Part shown: positions 9,914 to 19,956 of the stretch, piece by piece | Position numbering within the stretch: position 1 is the first letter of the stretch | How the letters are laid out: every line of letters starts with the position of its first letter | NCBI GenBank assembly: GCA_021816155.1 | Contig: JAKAZA010000018.1 | Span: 1 to 41,023, forward strand | DNA length: 41,023 nt | Origin: Pseudomonadota bacterium | GTDB lineage: Bacteria > Pseudomonadota > Alphaproteobacteria > Caulobacterales > Caulobacteraceae | Direction: 5' to 3' | The notes under the pieces: generated by a model | Databases searched by the model: none | What the model was told of the DNA's origin: nothing | Seen by the model: the letters and a program-made list of their open reading frames with translations, nothing else | Made by a program: the position numbers and the translations under genes

Positions 9914-12439
9914 ATGAGCGATCGCCCGAGCGGTCTGGCGCCTTCCCGCGTCGTCGCGGTCCTGGGGCCGACCAACACCGGCAAGACGCACCTCGCGGTC
10001 GAGCGCATGCTGGGGCACGCCTCGGGGATGATCGGCCTGCCCCTGCGGCTCCTGGCGCGCGAGATCTACGACCGGATGGTGGCGGCGCGGGGCGCAAGGG
10101 CCGTCGCGCTGATCACCGGCGAGGAGAAGATCGTCCCGCCGCGCCCGCACTACTACGTGTGCACGGTCGAGGCGATGCCGCTGGCCGTCGAGGTCGAGTT
10201 CCTCGCCGTCGACGAAATCCAGCTCTGCGCGGACCCCGAGCGCGGCCACGTCTTCACCCAGCGGCTTCTCTCGGCGCGCGGGCGCTACGAGACGATGTTC
10301 CTGGGCTCGGGCGCGATGGCGCCGCTGGTGCGCCGGCTCCTGCCCGGCGTCGAGGTCGTCACTCGCGAGCGCTTCTCGAAGCTCAGCTACCAGGGCCCCA
10401 GGAAGATCACGCGGCTGCCCAGGCGCGCAGCGGTCGTCGCTTTCTCGGCGGCGGAAGTCTACGCCATCGCCGAGTTGATCCGCCGCCAGCGCGGCGGCGC
10501 GGCGGTCGTGATGGGAAACCTGTCGCCCCGAACCCGCAACGCCCAGGTGGCGCTCTACCAGTCCGGCGAGGTCGATTTCCTGGTCGCGACCGACGCCATC
10601 GGCATGGGCCTGAACATGGACCTGGGCCACGTGGCGTTCGCCGGACTCTCGAAGTTCGACGGCAAGCGTACGCGGCCGCTCCTGCCGCAGGAGGTGGGGC
10701 AGATCGCGGGCCGAGCCGGCCGCTTCCGCCGCGACGGGACGTTCGGCGTCACCGGCGCCTGCGCGCCGATGGACCAGAATCTGGCGCAGCAGGTCGAGGA
10801 GCACCGCTTCGAGCCGGTGGCGGCGGCGCTCTGGCGCAACGCCCGCCTCGACTTCGGCTCCCTGGCGGACCTCCTGCGCTCGCTGGAAGCGCGGGCGCCG
10901 CACGACGCGCTGAAAGCTTCTGAGGAAGCCCTCGACGAGACCACGCTGCGCCAGCTGGCGGGCGATCCGGCGCTGGCCGACCGGGCGCGGGACCGCAGCG
11001 CCCTCTTCCGCCTCTGGGACGCCTGTCAGACGCCCGACTTCCGCAAGACGACTCTGGAAGACCACGTGCGCCTGGTGAAGACTCTGTTCGAGCACCTGAC
11101 CGAGGGGTCGGAGCGCGTGCCGGACGCATGGATGGCCGGCCAGTTCAAACAGGTCGACCGGGCTGACGGCGAGATCGACGCGCTCTCGATGCGCCTCGCG
11201 AACGTGCGACACATCGCCTACGTGGCCAACCGCCCCGACTGGCTCGCCGATCCGTCGCACTGGCAGGGGGTCACGCGGGCCCTGGAGGACCGGCTCTCGG
11301 ACACGCTGCACGAGAAGCTGATGGCGAGGTTTATCGACCGGCGCACCAGCGCGCTGATGCGTGGCCTTGGAGGAGGCGCGGAACTGCTCGCCGGGCTCGC
11401 CGCCGACGGCGCCGTCACGGTGGAGGGCCACTTTGTCGGCCGACTGAACGGCCTCGCCTTCGAGGCGGACCGCGGCGCTTCGGCCCTCGAGACAAAGGCC
11501 CTCCGCGCCGCCGCCGAGCGCGCCGTGGCGCCTGAGTTGACCCGGCGGCTCGGCCTGATCGCTACCGAGCCGGACGACGCCTTCGCGCTTTCGCCCGACG
11601 GGACGGTGCTTTGGCGCGGCGGCGCGGCGGCGACGCTGATCGGCGGTCGGCCCTTCGCCCCGCGCGTGCGCCTCTACGGCGAGTTGGGGCCCCAACCGGC
11701 CCGCGAGCGCGCCGCGCGGCGGCTGGAGGCGTTCCTGGCCGCCGAGGCGGGCCGGCGGTTGCCGACGCTGCGCCGGCTCGAGGAAGCCGTGGCCTCGGGA
11801 ACGCTGAAGGGACTGCCGCGCGGCCTCGCGCACCAGCTGATCGAGGCCGGCGGGGTGCTGGCCCGTGCGGGTGTCGCCGCCGAGCTCGCGAGCCTCAGTC
11901 AGGCCGAGCGTCGGACGTTGCGTAGCCTCGGCGTGCGCATCGGGGCGTTCGCGCTGTTCGCACCCGAGCTGGCCGGGCCGGCCCGCGCGTTCGCGCGGCC
12001 GTTCGCGCTCGTCGCCGCGCCGGACTGGACGCCGCGCGAAGGCGGGCTCGCGCCGTTGCCCCCAGGCGCCGCGCCGAGCGCGCTCTCGCTGCGCGGTCTC
12101 GCCGCGGTGGGGTCGATGGCGGCCCCGGTGGAGCAACTGGAGCGGCTGGACGAGTTGCTGCGGGGAGCGGCGAAACAGGGGGAAGGCGTCCTCTTTTCGG
12201 ACCAGGCGCGGGAAGAGCTTGGCTGGAGCGAGGGTGAGGCGCACGCGGTCCTGAGGGCGCTGGAGTATGCGCCAATTGGTCGCGGCCCGGTCAAAGTCTG
12301 GCGGCGCCGGCCCGCGCCCAAGCCACGCAAGGCGTCCAGCGCGGCGGCGCTGGCGGGCTCGCCGTTCGCAGCGCTCGCGGCGCTCAAGGCTCAGCCATCG
12401 CGACGGCGGCGGCGCCCGCGCAGGCGCGCCCATGGGTGA
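9914..12439 (+). CDS. SUV3-like superfamily II RNA helicase
   Basis: This 841-residue protein is related to the mitochondrial degradosome helicase SUV3, a 3'-5' RNA unwinding enzyme. It has motif I GPTNTGKT at 18-25, a DEIQ box at 100-103 in place of DExH, motif III-like FLGSG, the helicase C region VATDAIGMGLNMD, and motif VI QIAGRAGRFRRDG. A long helical C-terminal half of unknown detail follows, ending in a strongly basic tail (PSRRRRRPRRRAHG) that could bind RNA. Its last eight bases overlap the start of the S4-domain gene, so the two are likely translated together and act in RNA turnover or ribosome-related quality control. The specific bacterial role is not settled. Confidence 0.92.
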   Translation: MSDRPSGLAPSRVVAVLGPTNTGKTHLAVERMLGHASGMIGLPLRLLAREIYDRMVAARGARAVALITGEEKIVPPRPHYYVCTVEAMPLAVEVEFLAVDEIQLCADPERGHVFTQRLLSARGRYETMFLGSGAMAPLVRRLLPGVEVVTRERFSKLSYQGPRKITRLPRRAAVVAFSAAEVYAIAELIRRQRGGAAVVMGNLSPRTRNAQVALYQSGEVDFLVATDAIGMGLNMDLGHVAFAGLSKFDGKRTRPLLPQEVGQIAGRAGRFRRDGTFGVTGACAPMDQNLAQQVEEHRFEPVAAALWRNARLDFGSLADLLRSLEARAPHDALKASEEALDETTLRQLAGDPALADRARDRSALFRLWDACQTPDFRKTTLEDHVRLVKTLFEHLTEGSERVPDAWMAGQFKQVDRADGEIDALSMRLANVRHIAYVANRPDWLADPSHWQGVTRALEDRLSDTLHEKLMARFIDRRTSALMRGLGGGAELLAGLAADGAVTVEGHFVGRLNGLAFEADRGASALETKALRAAAERAVAPELTRRLGLIATEPDDAFALSPDGTVLWRGGAAATLIGGRPFAPRVRLYGELGPQPARERAARRLEAFLAAEAGRRLPTLRRLEEAVASGTLKGLPRGLAHQLIEAGGVLARAGVAAELASLSQAERRTLRSLGVRIGAFALFAPELAGPARAFARPFALVAAPDWTPREGGLAPLPPGAAPSALSLRGLAAVGSMAAPVEQLERLDELLRGAAKQGEGVLFSDQAREELGWSEGEAHAVLRALEYAPIGRGPVKVWRRRPAPKPRKASSAAALAGSPFAALAALKAQPSRRRRRPRRRAHG

Positions 12440-12713
12440 CGAATCCGTCCGCGCCGACGTCTGGCTCTGGCGCGCGCGCTTCTGCAGGACCCGCACGCTC
12501 GCCGCGCGGCTCATCGACGAAGGGCGCGTAAGGCTCACCCGCGGCGGTCTGGAGAGCCGCCTCGACAAGCCGAGTCGCCTGGTCAGACCGGGAGACGCGC
12601 TCGTCTTCGCCATCACCGGCCGTCTGCACGCCGTGCGCGTCGAGGCTCTGGGCACGCGCCGCGGACCGCCGGCCGAGGCCCGCGAACTCTACTCGCCGCT
12701 CGAAGCGGAATGA
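12432..12713 (+). CDS. hslR: S4 domain RNA-binding protein, HslR (Hsp15)-like
   Basis: The 93-residue product is almost entirely an S4 RNA-binding domain: VRADVWLWRARFCRTRTLAARLI, then EGRVRL and a VRPGDAL turn. Hsp15 of Escherichia coli binds free 50S subunits carrying stalled nascent chains. This copy is shorter than the E. coli protein (about 130) and lacks most of its basic C-terminal extension. The ATG lies inside the end of the helicase gene (8-base overlap), which fixes the start and implies coupling. The symbol is by similarity, and a more general S4-domain role is possible. Confidence 0.85.
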   Translation: MGDESVRADVWLWRARFCRTRTLAARLIDEGRVRLTRGGLESRLDKPSRLVRPGDALVFAITGRLHAVRVEALGTRRGPPAEARELYSPLEAE

Positions 12714-12778
12714 GTGGGTGCCGGGCCGCTCGCGCGGGCGTGTTGAGGAAAGCTGAAAGCGACCCAAGGCGCACGGCA

Positions 12779-12806
12779 TTGACAAGCCGGCCGCGCGGCT
12801 GACAAA
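12779..12806 (+). promoter_or_regulatory. Promoter of fdxA
   Basis: TTGACA at 12779-12784 is a perfect -35 box, and GCTGACAA from 12798 resembles the Caulobacter -10 element GCTANAWC. The ATG of fdxA follows at 12835, so the leader would be about 20-25 bases. The spacer contains the short inverted repeat AGCCG...CGGCT, which might be incidental in such GC-rich sequence. Confidence 0.5.
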
Positions 12807-12834
12807 CACCGCGCCTCCCGCCTCCAGAGCCGCT

Positions 12835-13179
12835 ATGACCTACATCGTCACCGACCCCTGCATCAAATGCAAGTACATGGACTGCGTGGAGGTCTGCCCC
12901 GTCGACTGCTTCTACGAGGGCGAGAACTTTCTGGTCATCAACCCCGACGAATGCATCGACTGCGGCGTCTGCGAGCCTGAGTGTCCTGTGGACGCGATCA
13001 AGCCCGACACCGAGGATGACCCTGACGGGAAGTGGCTCAAGATCAACACCGACTTCGCCAAGGTGTGGCCGAACATCACGCTGAAAGGCGAGCCGCCCGC
13101 CGACGCGGACGCTCACGAGCGCGAGACCGGCAAGTACGAGCGGGGCTGGCTGAGCGACAAGCCGGGCAAGGGAAGCTGA
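12835..13179 (+). CDS. fdxA: 7Fe ferredoxin (3Fe-4S/4Fe-4S)
   Basis: This 114-residue ferredoxin matches the Azotobacter FdI type. The N-terminal half carries nine cysteines (9, 12, 17, 21, 25, 40, 43, 46, 50) in [14 protein letters not shown] and [12 protein letters not shown]. Cys9, Cys17 and Cys50 should hold a 3Fe-4S cluster and Cys21, Cys40, Cys43 and Cys46 a 4Fe-4S cluster, by analogy with FdI. The acidic C-terminal extension ([14 protein letters not shown] onward) is usual for the family. It is a cytoplasmic electron carrier whose partners cannot be told from this window. It has its own promoter upstream and lies before carD, as in many alphaproteobacteria. Confidence 0.97.
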   Translation: MTYIVTDPCIKCKYMDCVEVCPVDCFYEGENFLVINPDECIDCGVCEPECPVDAIKPDTEDDPDGKWLKINTDFAKVWPNITLKGEPPADADAHERETGKYERGWLSDKPGKGS

Positions 13180-13498
13180 CGCCCTACCGCAGTGCGGGAA
13201 CATTTCCCGATTCGTCAGGTGGGCGTTACAAACCTTTCAATCATCTGACTTTTGTGCTAACGTTCAGGCTGACGTTGGGGGGCCATGAGGGTCTTTCTGC
13301 GTTGCACGACACCCACCCTGATCCTTCTCCCTCGAGGGCCTGACCCTTGAGACGAAGGCGTCCCCTGCCGGGACGACTCCGATCCCGATGCGACGGCCCC
13401 CCGCCTCTTTCGCGGACGCAGGGCTGTTGTCGGCGCGAGGGGAGGGGCTGGGACGCCGCGGGTAGCCGCGGCGACGAGAACGAAAGGACGTTTTGACG
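13180..13498 (+). promoter_or_regulatory. Long structured leader region of carD
   Basis: No credible gene lies in this 319-base gap. Just after fdxA, CGGGAA (13195-13200) and TTCCCG (13204-13209) form a 6-bp hairpin that may end the fdxA transcript, although no U-tract follows. A relatively AT-rich patch at 13211-13265 (TTTCAA at 13235, TAACGT at 13258, spacing 17) is the best place for a promoter but matches the consensus poorly. Downstream lie a 10-bp palindrome CCCTCGAGGG (13329-13338), a 6-bp stem CGTCCC/GGGACG (13359-13364/13370-13375) and a strong hairpin at 13454-13473. If the promoter is right, carD has an unusually long leader of about 230 bases. Confidence 0.35.
13454..13473 (+). 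promoter_or_regulatory. GC hairpin before the carD ribosome-binding site
   Basis: CGCCGCGG (13454-13461) and CCGCGGCG (13466-13473) form a perfect 8-bp stem with a GTAG loop. It ends nine bases before AAAGGA (13483), the likely ribosome-binding site of carD, so folding could affect translation or protect the 5' end. No regulatory ligand can be inferred. Confidence 0.45.
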
Positions 13499-14005
13499 AT
13501 GAGCACCAAGAGCGAACTCGATTTCAAGGTCGGCGACTCGGTCGTCTATCCCGCCCACGGCGTGGGCGCGGTGGTGGGCGTCGAGACCCAGGAAGTGGCC
13601 GGCCTTTCGCTCGAGGTCTACGTGATCACCTTCGAGCACGAGAAGATGACGCTGCGCGTGCCCACCAGGAAGGCTAGGGCCGCCGGCCTGCGCTCGCTCG
13701 CCGCCGGCAACATCGTCACGCAGGCGCTGACCACGCTGAAGGGCCGCGCGCGGATCAAGCGCACGATGTGGAGCCGCCGCGCTCAGGAGTACGAGGCCAA
13801 GATCAATTCCGGCGACCTGATCTCGATCGCCGAGGTGGTGCGCGACCTGCACCGCTCCGACAGCCAGCCCGAGCAGTCGTATTCCGAGCGGCAGCTCTAC
13901 GAATCGGCCCTCGACCGCATGGCCCGCGAAGTGGCCGCGATCGAGCGCATCGACCGCGAGGCGGCGATCGGCATATTGCACAAGAGCCTGCAGAAGGCCG
14001 CCTGA
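13499..14005 (+). CDS. carD: CarD/CdnL-type RNA polymerase-binding regulator
   Basis: CarD/CdnL proteins bind the RNA polymerase beta subunit and stabilise open complexes, notably at rRNA and growth-related promoters. The 168-residue product has the N-terminal Tudor-like RNA polymerase-interaction domain (FKVGDSVVYPAHGVGAVVG, and then YVITFEHEKMTLRVPTRKA) and an all-helical C-terminal DNA-binding domain starting at about residue 75 (KGRARIKRTMWSRRAQEYEAK). Length is typical. I choose the ATG at 13499 with AAAGGA upstream; an in-frame TTG six bases earlier is less likely. It is convergent with the receiver gene at 14038, with 32 bases between the stops. Confidence 0.95.
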   Translation: MSTKSELDFKVGDSVVYPAHGVGAVVGVETQEVAGLSLEVYVITFEHEKMTLRVPTRKARAAGLRSLAAGNIVTQALTTLKGRARIKRTMWSRRAQEYEAKINSGDLISIAEVVRDLHRSDSQPEQSYSERQLYESALDRMAREVAAIERIDREAAIGILHKSLQKAA

Positions 14006-14037
14006 TCGCGCGAGATCGGCGTCCCGCGGAGAGCCGA

Positions 14038-14382
14038 TCAGTCCAAACCCATGCCATGAAGCGCCTCGGCGAGCCGCTCGATCATGATCGGCTTGCCCAG
14101 GTTCGGCGCGTCGCCGAAACGCGGATCGCGCGTGTCGCCATAGCCGGTGGCGAAGATGAACGGCACGCCGCGCGCCCTCAGGGCCTGAGCGACCGGAAAC
14201 ACCTTCTCCCCGGCCAGGTTCACGTCGAGAAGCGCCGCGTCCGCCTGGCCATCCGACTCGATCCACGCCAGCGCCTGCGCCACGCTCGCGGCGGAGAAAG
14301 CCACGTCGCAACCGATGTCCTCGAGCATGTCCTCGAGCATCAGCGCCACGAGACCTTCGTCCTCGACGATGAGGACCCGCAT
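14038..14382 (-). CDS. Single-domain response regulator
   Basis: The 114-residue product is a bare receiver domain with no output domain. It keeps the acidic pair in VEDE (7-9), the phospho-accepting Asp53 (LLDVNLAGE), a conserved Thr at 79 (FATGYGD) and Lys97 (LGKP). The phrase FATGYGD followed by a variable loop and LGKP is typical of receivers that accompany HWE-family kinases. It lies four bases after the HWE kinase gene on the same strand, so it is almost certainly the partner of that kinase, either as a phosphate sink or an adaptor. Confidence 0.93.
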   Translation of the reverse strand: MRVLIVEDEGLVALMLEDMLEDIGCDVAFSAASVAQALAWIESDGQADAALLDVNLAGEKVFPVAQALRARGVPFIFATGYGDTRDPRFGDAPNLGKPIMIERLAEALHGMGLD

Positions 14383-14386
14383 CGGA

Positions 14387-15526
14387 TCACCCCTTCTGGA
14401 CGCGCGGCGACAGCGGCGCCGTCAGCGTATAGGTGAGGCCGTCGGTCGCGAAATCGAGTCGCGCCTCGCCCTCGAGATCGCGCGCGAGGCCCCGCTCAAG
14501 CAGACGCAGGCCGAAGCCCTCACGCACCGGAGCGCTCGTTGGCGGCCCGCCGCGCTCAACCCACGCGAGCCTCAGCCGCTCTCCCCTCGCCGCCGGCTCG
14601 ACGGCCCAGCGCACGCGGACGGTTCCCGCGGACGAGGCGAGAGCGCCGTGCTTGACGGCGTTCAGCGCCAGCTCGTTCAACGTCATGTGCACAACCACGG
14701 CGGTTTCCGGGCTGAAAGTGACGCCGGGACCGCCGGCGCAAAGCCGCAGATCGTCCAGGCCGCCATAGGGCGCGAGCGCCGCGGCAGCGATCTCGTCCAG
14801 GCGCGCGCGGCCCCAGCCGCCGCCGGTCAGCTGTTCGTGGGCCCGCGACAGCGCCGCGATGCGGGACTCGAACGATTCGTTGAACCGCTCCGGAGAAACG
14901 GCCGTGCGAAGCGTCTGACGGGCGATGGCCTGCACGGCCGTCAAGGTGTTCTTGCAGCGGTGATCGAGCTCGTGGATCAGGAATTGCCTGCGCTCGAGGG
15001 ACTCGTTCAGCGAAGCGTAGAGCGCGGCGTTCTCCAGCGCCACGGCGGTCGCCCGCGCCATCACCTGCAGGCGCATGACCTCGCCCTCGGTCGGCATGCG
15101 GTGGCGCGCCCAATAGGCGCCGATCGCCGCGATCGGGTCCTTCGGCCGCACCGGCGTCATGACCAGGCTTTTCACGAAGGTCGGGCGGTAGGCGTCGTGA
15201 GGGATGCGAGGATCGGCGTAGATGTCGGGGATGATCGCGGTCTCGCCATTGAGCATCGCCCAGCCGGAGATGCAGGCGGTGAGCGGGAAGCGCTGGCCCT
15301 TCCAGAGGGGCTCGATGGCGTCCTCGTCGAGATACCAGCACTTGTCGGCGTCGCGCAGAACGAAGGTCACGCCGTCGGCGCCGCTGATCCTGCGGGCCGC
15401 CGTGCGGATGACCTGCGCAACCTCGTCAATGCCGCGAGCGGTCGAGAGCCCTTCCACCGTCTCGACCAGCGTCTCGAGGGCCGACGATTCCAGCTCGGAA
15501 GGCGTGCTCATCGCGGCGGCCGACAT
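14387..15526 (-). CDS. GAF-domain HWE-family histidine kinase
   Basis: This soluble kinase of 379 residues has an N-terminal GAF domain (about 15-165, with CISGWAMLNGETAIIPDIYADP) and a C-terminal HWE/HisKA_2 catalytic part. The phosphorylated histidine should be His189 in HELDHRCKNTLTAVQAIARQ, followed by the N box NELALNAVKHGAL and the late WVERGG that supplies W-x-E. No membrane segment or signal peptide is seen, so it senses a cytoplasmic signal; nothing shows a bilin ligand. HWE kinases in alphaproteobacteria often feed the general stress response or its relatives. The ATG at 15526 has AGGG close upstream, and a TATAAT box lies only 12 bases away. Confidence 0.93.
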   Translation of the reverse strand: MSAAAMSTPSELESSALETLVETVEGLSTARGIDEVAQVIRTAARRISGADGVTFVLRDADKCWYLDEDAIEPLWKGQRFPLTACISGWAMLNGETAIIPDIYADPRIPHDAYRPTFVKSLVMTPVRPKDPIAAIGAYWARHRMPTEGEVMRLQVMARATAVALENAALYASLNESLERRQFLIHELDHRCKNTLTAVQAIARQTLRTAVSPERFNESFESRIAALSRAHEQLTGGGWGRARLDEIAAAALAPYGGLDDLRLCAGGPGVTFSPETAVVVHMTLNELALNAVKHGALASSAGTVRVRWAVEPAARGERLRLAWVERGGPPTSAPVREGFGLRLLERGLARDLEGEARLDFATDGLTYTLTAPLSPRVQKG

Positions 15527-15538
15527 TTCCCTACCCTA

Positions 15539-15544
15539 ATTATA
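15539..15544 (-). promoter_or_regulatory. Perfect TATAAT -10 box before the HWE kinase gene
   Basis: Read on the minus strand, TATAAT sits at 15544-15539 in an AT-rich island (15535-15575), which is striking in this GC-rich window. There is no good -35 at 17 bases (CAAAGA at best). The box is only 12 bases from the ATG, so a transcript would begin inside the ribosome-binding site and be almost leaderless if this ATG is used. Confidence 0.35.
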
Positions 15545-15622
15545 CTACAATCTTGGATATGTCTTTGAATATCTACCCGCCCATAAGGCGACCGCGCCGG
15601 TGCGTCGGTCCGCCACGCCGGC

Positions 15623-16038
15623 TCAGGCGGCCTCAGGCGCCTGCCGGCTTGTCCAATAGATAACGCGCGCGATCAGCTTGCCTGGATCGAACGGCTTGAC
15701 GATGAAGTCGTTGCCACCCGCCGCCATGCCGATCTGCACGTCGGCGACGGACTTGCGCGCGGTGAGGAACGCCACCGGGACCTGGTTGAGCGCCGGGAGC
15801 GCGCGCAGGCGGCGGCATACCTCGAAGCCGTCCATCTGCGGCATCTGCACGTCGAGCAGGATCAGCCGGGGCGCGATCCGCTGGGCCAGGCTCAGGCACT
15901 CTGCGCCGCTGGCGACGCCGAGGAACGTGAAGCCCTGGCTCTCGATCAGGCTTTCCAGCAGCGCGACGTTCTCAAGCTGATCGTCGGCCGCCAGTACGGT
16001 CATCGCGCGCCGATGCGCCATGTCGGCGGGCGGGGCCA

Positions 16039-16039
<1 letters not shown>
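15623..16039 (-). CDS. Response regulator, receiver only
   Basis: This 138-residue protein is a stand-alone receiver. Acidic residues Asp19-Asp20 (LAADDQ), phospho-accepting Asp63 (LLDVQMPQMDGFEVC), Thr93 (FLTARKS) and Lys115 (IVKPFDP) are all present. The C-terminus ends soon after the fifth helix, so there is no output domain. I place the start at 16039, where its ATG shares one base with the TGA stop of the hybrid kinase gene (TGATG). This implies translational coupling, so the receiver probably works with that kinase. A longer in-frame version would read back into the kinase gene. Confidence 0.92.
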
Positions 16040-18813
<2,774 letters not shown>

Positions 18814-18984
18814 GCGCTCCCTGACCTTTGAATCGTTCTCTGTTGCTCGCACAGGTAAGGCGGCAGCTGTTAACGTTGGGTGCAGCCACCGCTGGGCGCC
18901 CGAGCGGCGCGATTTGCGCCGGACCTTGTGTCGTTCGCGCCGGCCTTTAGAAGATGTCGCACGCCGAACCCTTCGGAGCCCGCG

Positions 18985-19953
18985 TTGCGATCTGGCCAGA
19001 TCTTCGTCGTCGTCGGGCTCGGCCTGGCGCTCGCGGCCGGCGGGACACGGCAGGCGACCGCTCAGGGCGCTCCGCGGGCGACCGCCAGCGGCGCCAGGCG
19101 CCCCCTCAACCATCCGACCCCGGGGGACCCGTACGAGCGGTTCAACCGGCGCGTCTATGCGACCAGCATGGCGTTCGACCGGCGCTACTTCCTGCCGCTG
19201 GCCCGAGTGTATGGAGAATTGACGGGGGGATTCGTCGGCAAGGCGATCCACAACGTGCTGACGAACCTCTCCGAGCCGGTCATCATCGCCAATGATGTCC
19301 TGCAGGCCAGGTTCAAGGAAGCCGGCCGCGATTTCGTTCGCCTGACGACCAATTCCCTGGTCGGGTGGGGCGGACTGATCGACGTGGCGACCCGCGTCGG
19401 ACTGCCGCAGCACGAGAACGACTTCGGCGTCACGCTGGGGGTGTGGGGCGTTCGTCCTGGCCCTTACCTTTTTCTCCCGGTGCTGGGGCCGTCCACGGTG
19501 CGGGACGCCATCGGGCAGGGGGTGGATCTGGCCGCGGACCCGCTCAACTTCATCCGCTTCCCGGGCGAGGTCGCCACCGTCGCGACGACCACCGTCGTCG
19601 GCGCGCTCGACACGCGCATCCAATCGGAAACCGAGATGAACGCGCTCCTGACCGACGCGGCGGACCCCTACGCCACGCTGCGCTCGGTCTATCTGCAGTC
19701 GCGCGAGGCGCAAGTGCGCGGCGAAGGCGCGACGCCGGCGCTGCCGCAGCTTCCGCCGATGGACGATGAGCCCGCCCCGCCGCCCGCCGGCGCCACGCCT
19801 GCACCCTCCCCGTCGGCGAAGGGCGCGCCGGCTCCGACGGCGGCTTCCGTCGGCGAGCGCGCGGACGAAGCCGTCGCCGACCCAGATCAGCCGATCGTCA
19901 CCGCCCGCCGGTTCGACCGTGACGACCCGACGCGGCTCGCGGCGCTCGACTAG
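18985..19953 (+). CDS. MlaA/VacJ-family lipid transport protein without lipobox
   Basis: MlaA removes mislocalised phospholipid from the outer leaflet of the outer membrane. This 322-residue homologue keeps the family core: DPYERFNRRVYATSMAFDR, the helical NVLTNLSEPVIIANDVLQ, FVRLTTNSLVGWGGLIDVA, ENDFGVTLGVWGV, and PYLFLPVLGPSTVRDAIG. The start is the TTG at 18985, with GGAG seven bases upstream. The signal peptide (IFVVVGLGLALAAGG) has no cysteine, so unlike E. coli MlaA it is not a lipoprotein; cleavage probably follows ATAQ or nearby. A Pro/Ala-rich tail of about 80 residues extends beyond the usual domain. It lies directly before hpnN, which suggests a joint role in moving lipids across the periplasm. 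Confidence 0.92.
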   Translation: MRSGQIFVVVGLGLALAAGGTRQATAQGAPRATASGARRPLNHPTPGDPYERFNRRVYATSMAFDRRYFLPLARVYGELTGGFVGKAIHNVLTNLSEPVIIANDVLQARFKEAGRDFVRLTTNSLVGWGGLIDVATRVGLPQHENDFGVTLGVWGVRPGPYLFLPVLGPSTVRDAIGQGVDLAADPLNFIRFPGEVATVATTTVVGALDTRIQSETEMNALLTDAADPYATLRSVYLQSREAQVRGEGATPALPQLPPMDDEPAPPPAGATPAPSPSAKGAPAPTAASVGERADEAVADPDQPIVTARRFDRDDPTRLAALD

Positions 19954-19956
19954 GAC

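Noticed and set aside
8891-12655. Minus-strand open frame of 1254 codons
   Set aside because: It is antisense to the lactonase, helicase and S4 genes; GC-rich codon use removes stops on the opposite strand. The translation is Arg-rich without motifs.
18866-18876. GTTAAC motif between hybrid kinase and mlaA as a CtrA site
   Set aside because: Only a short half site that is itself palindromic; no second half at the right spacing.
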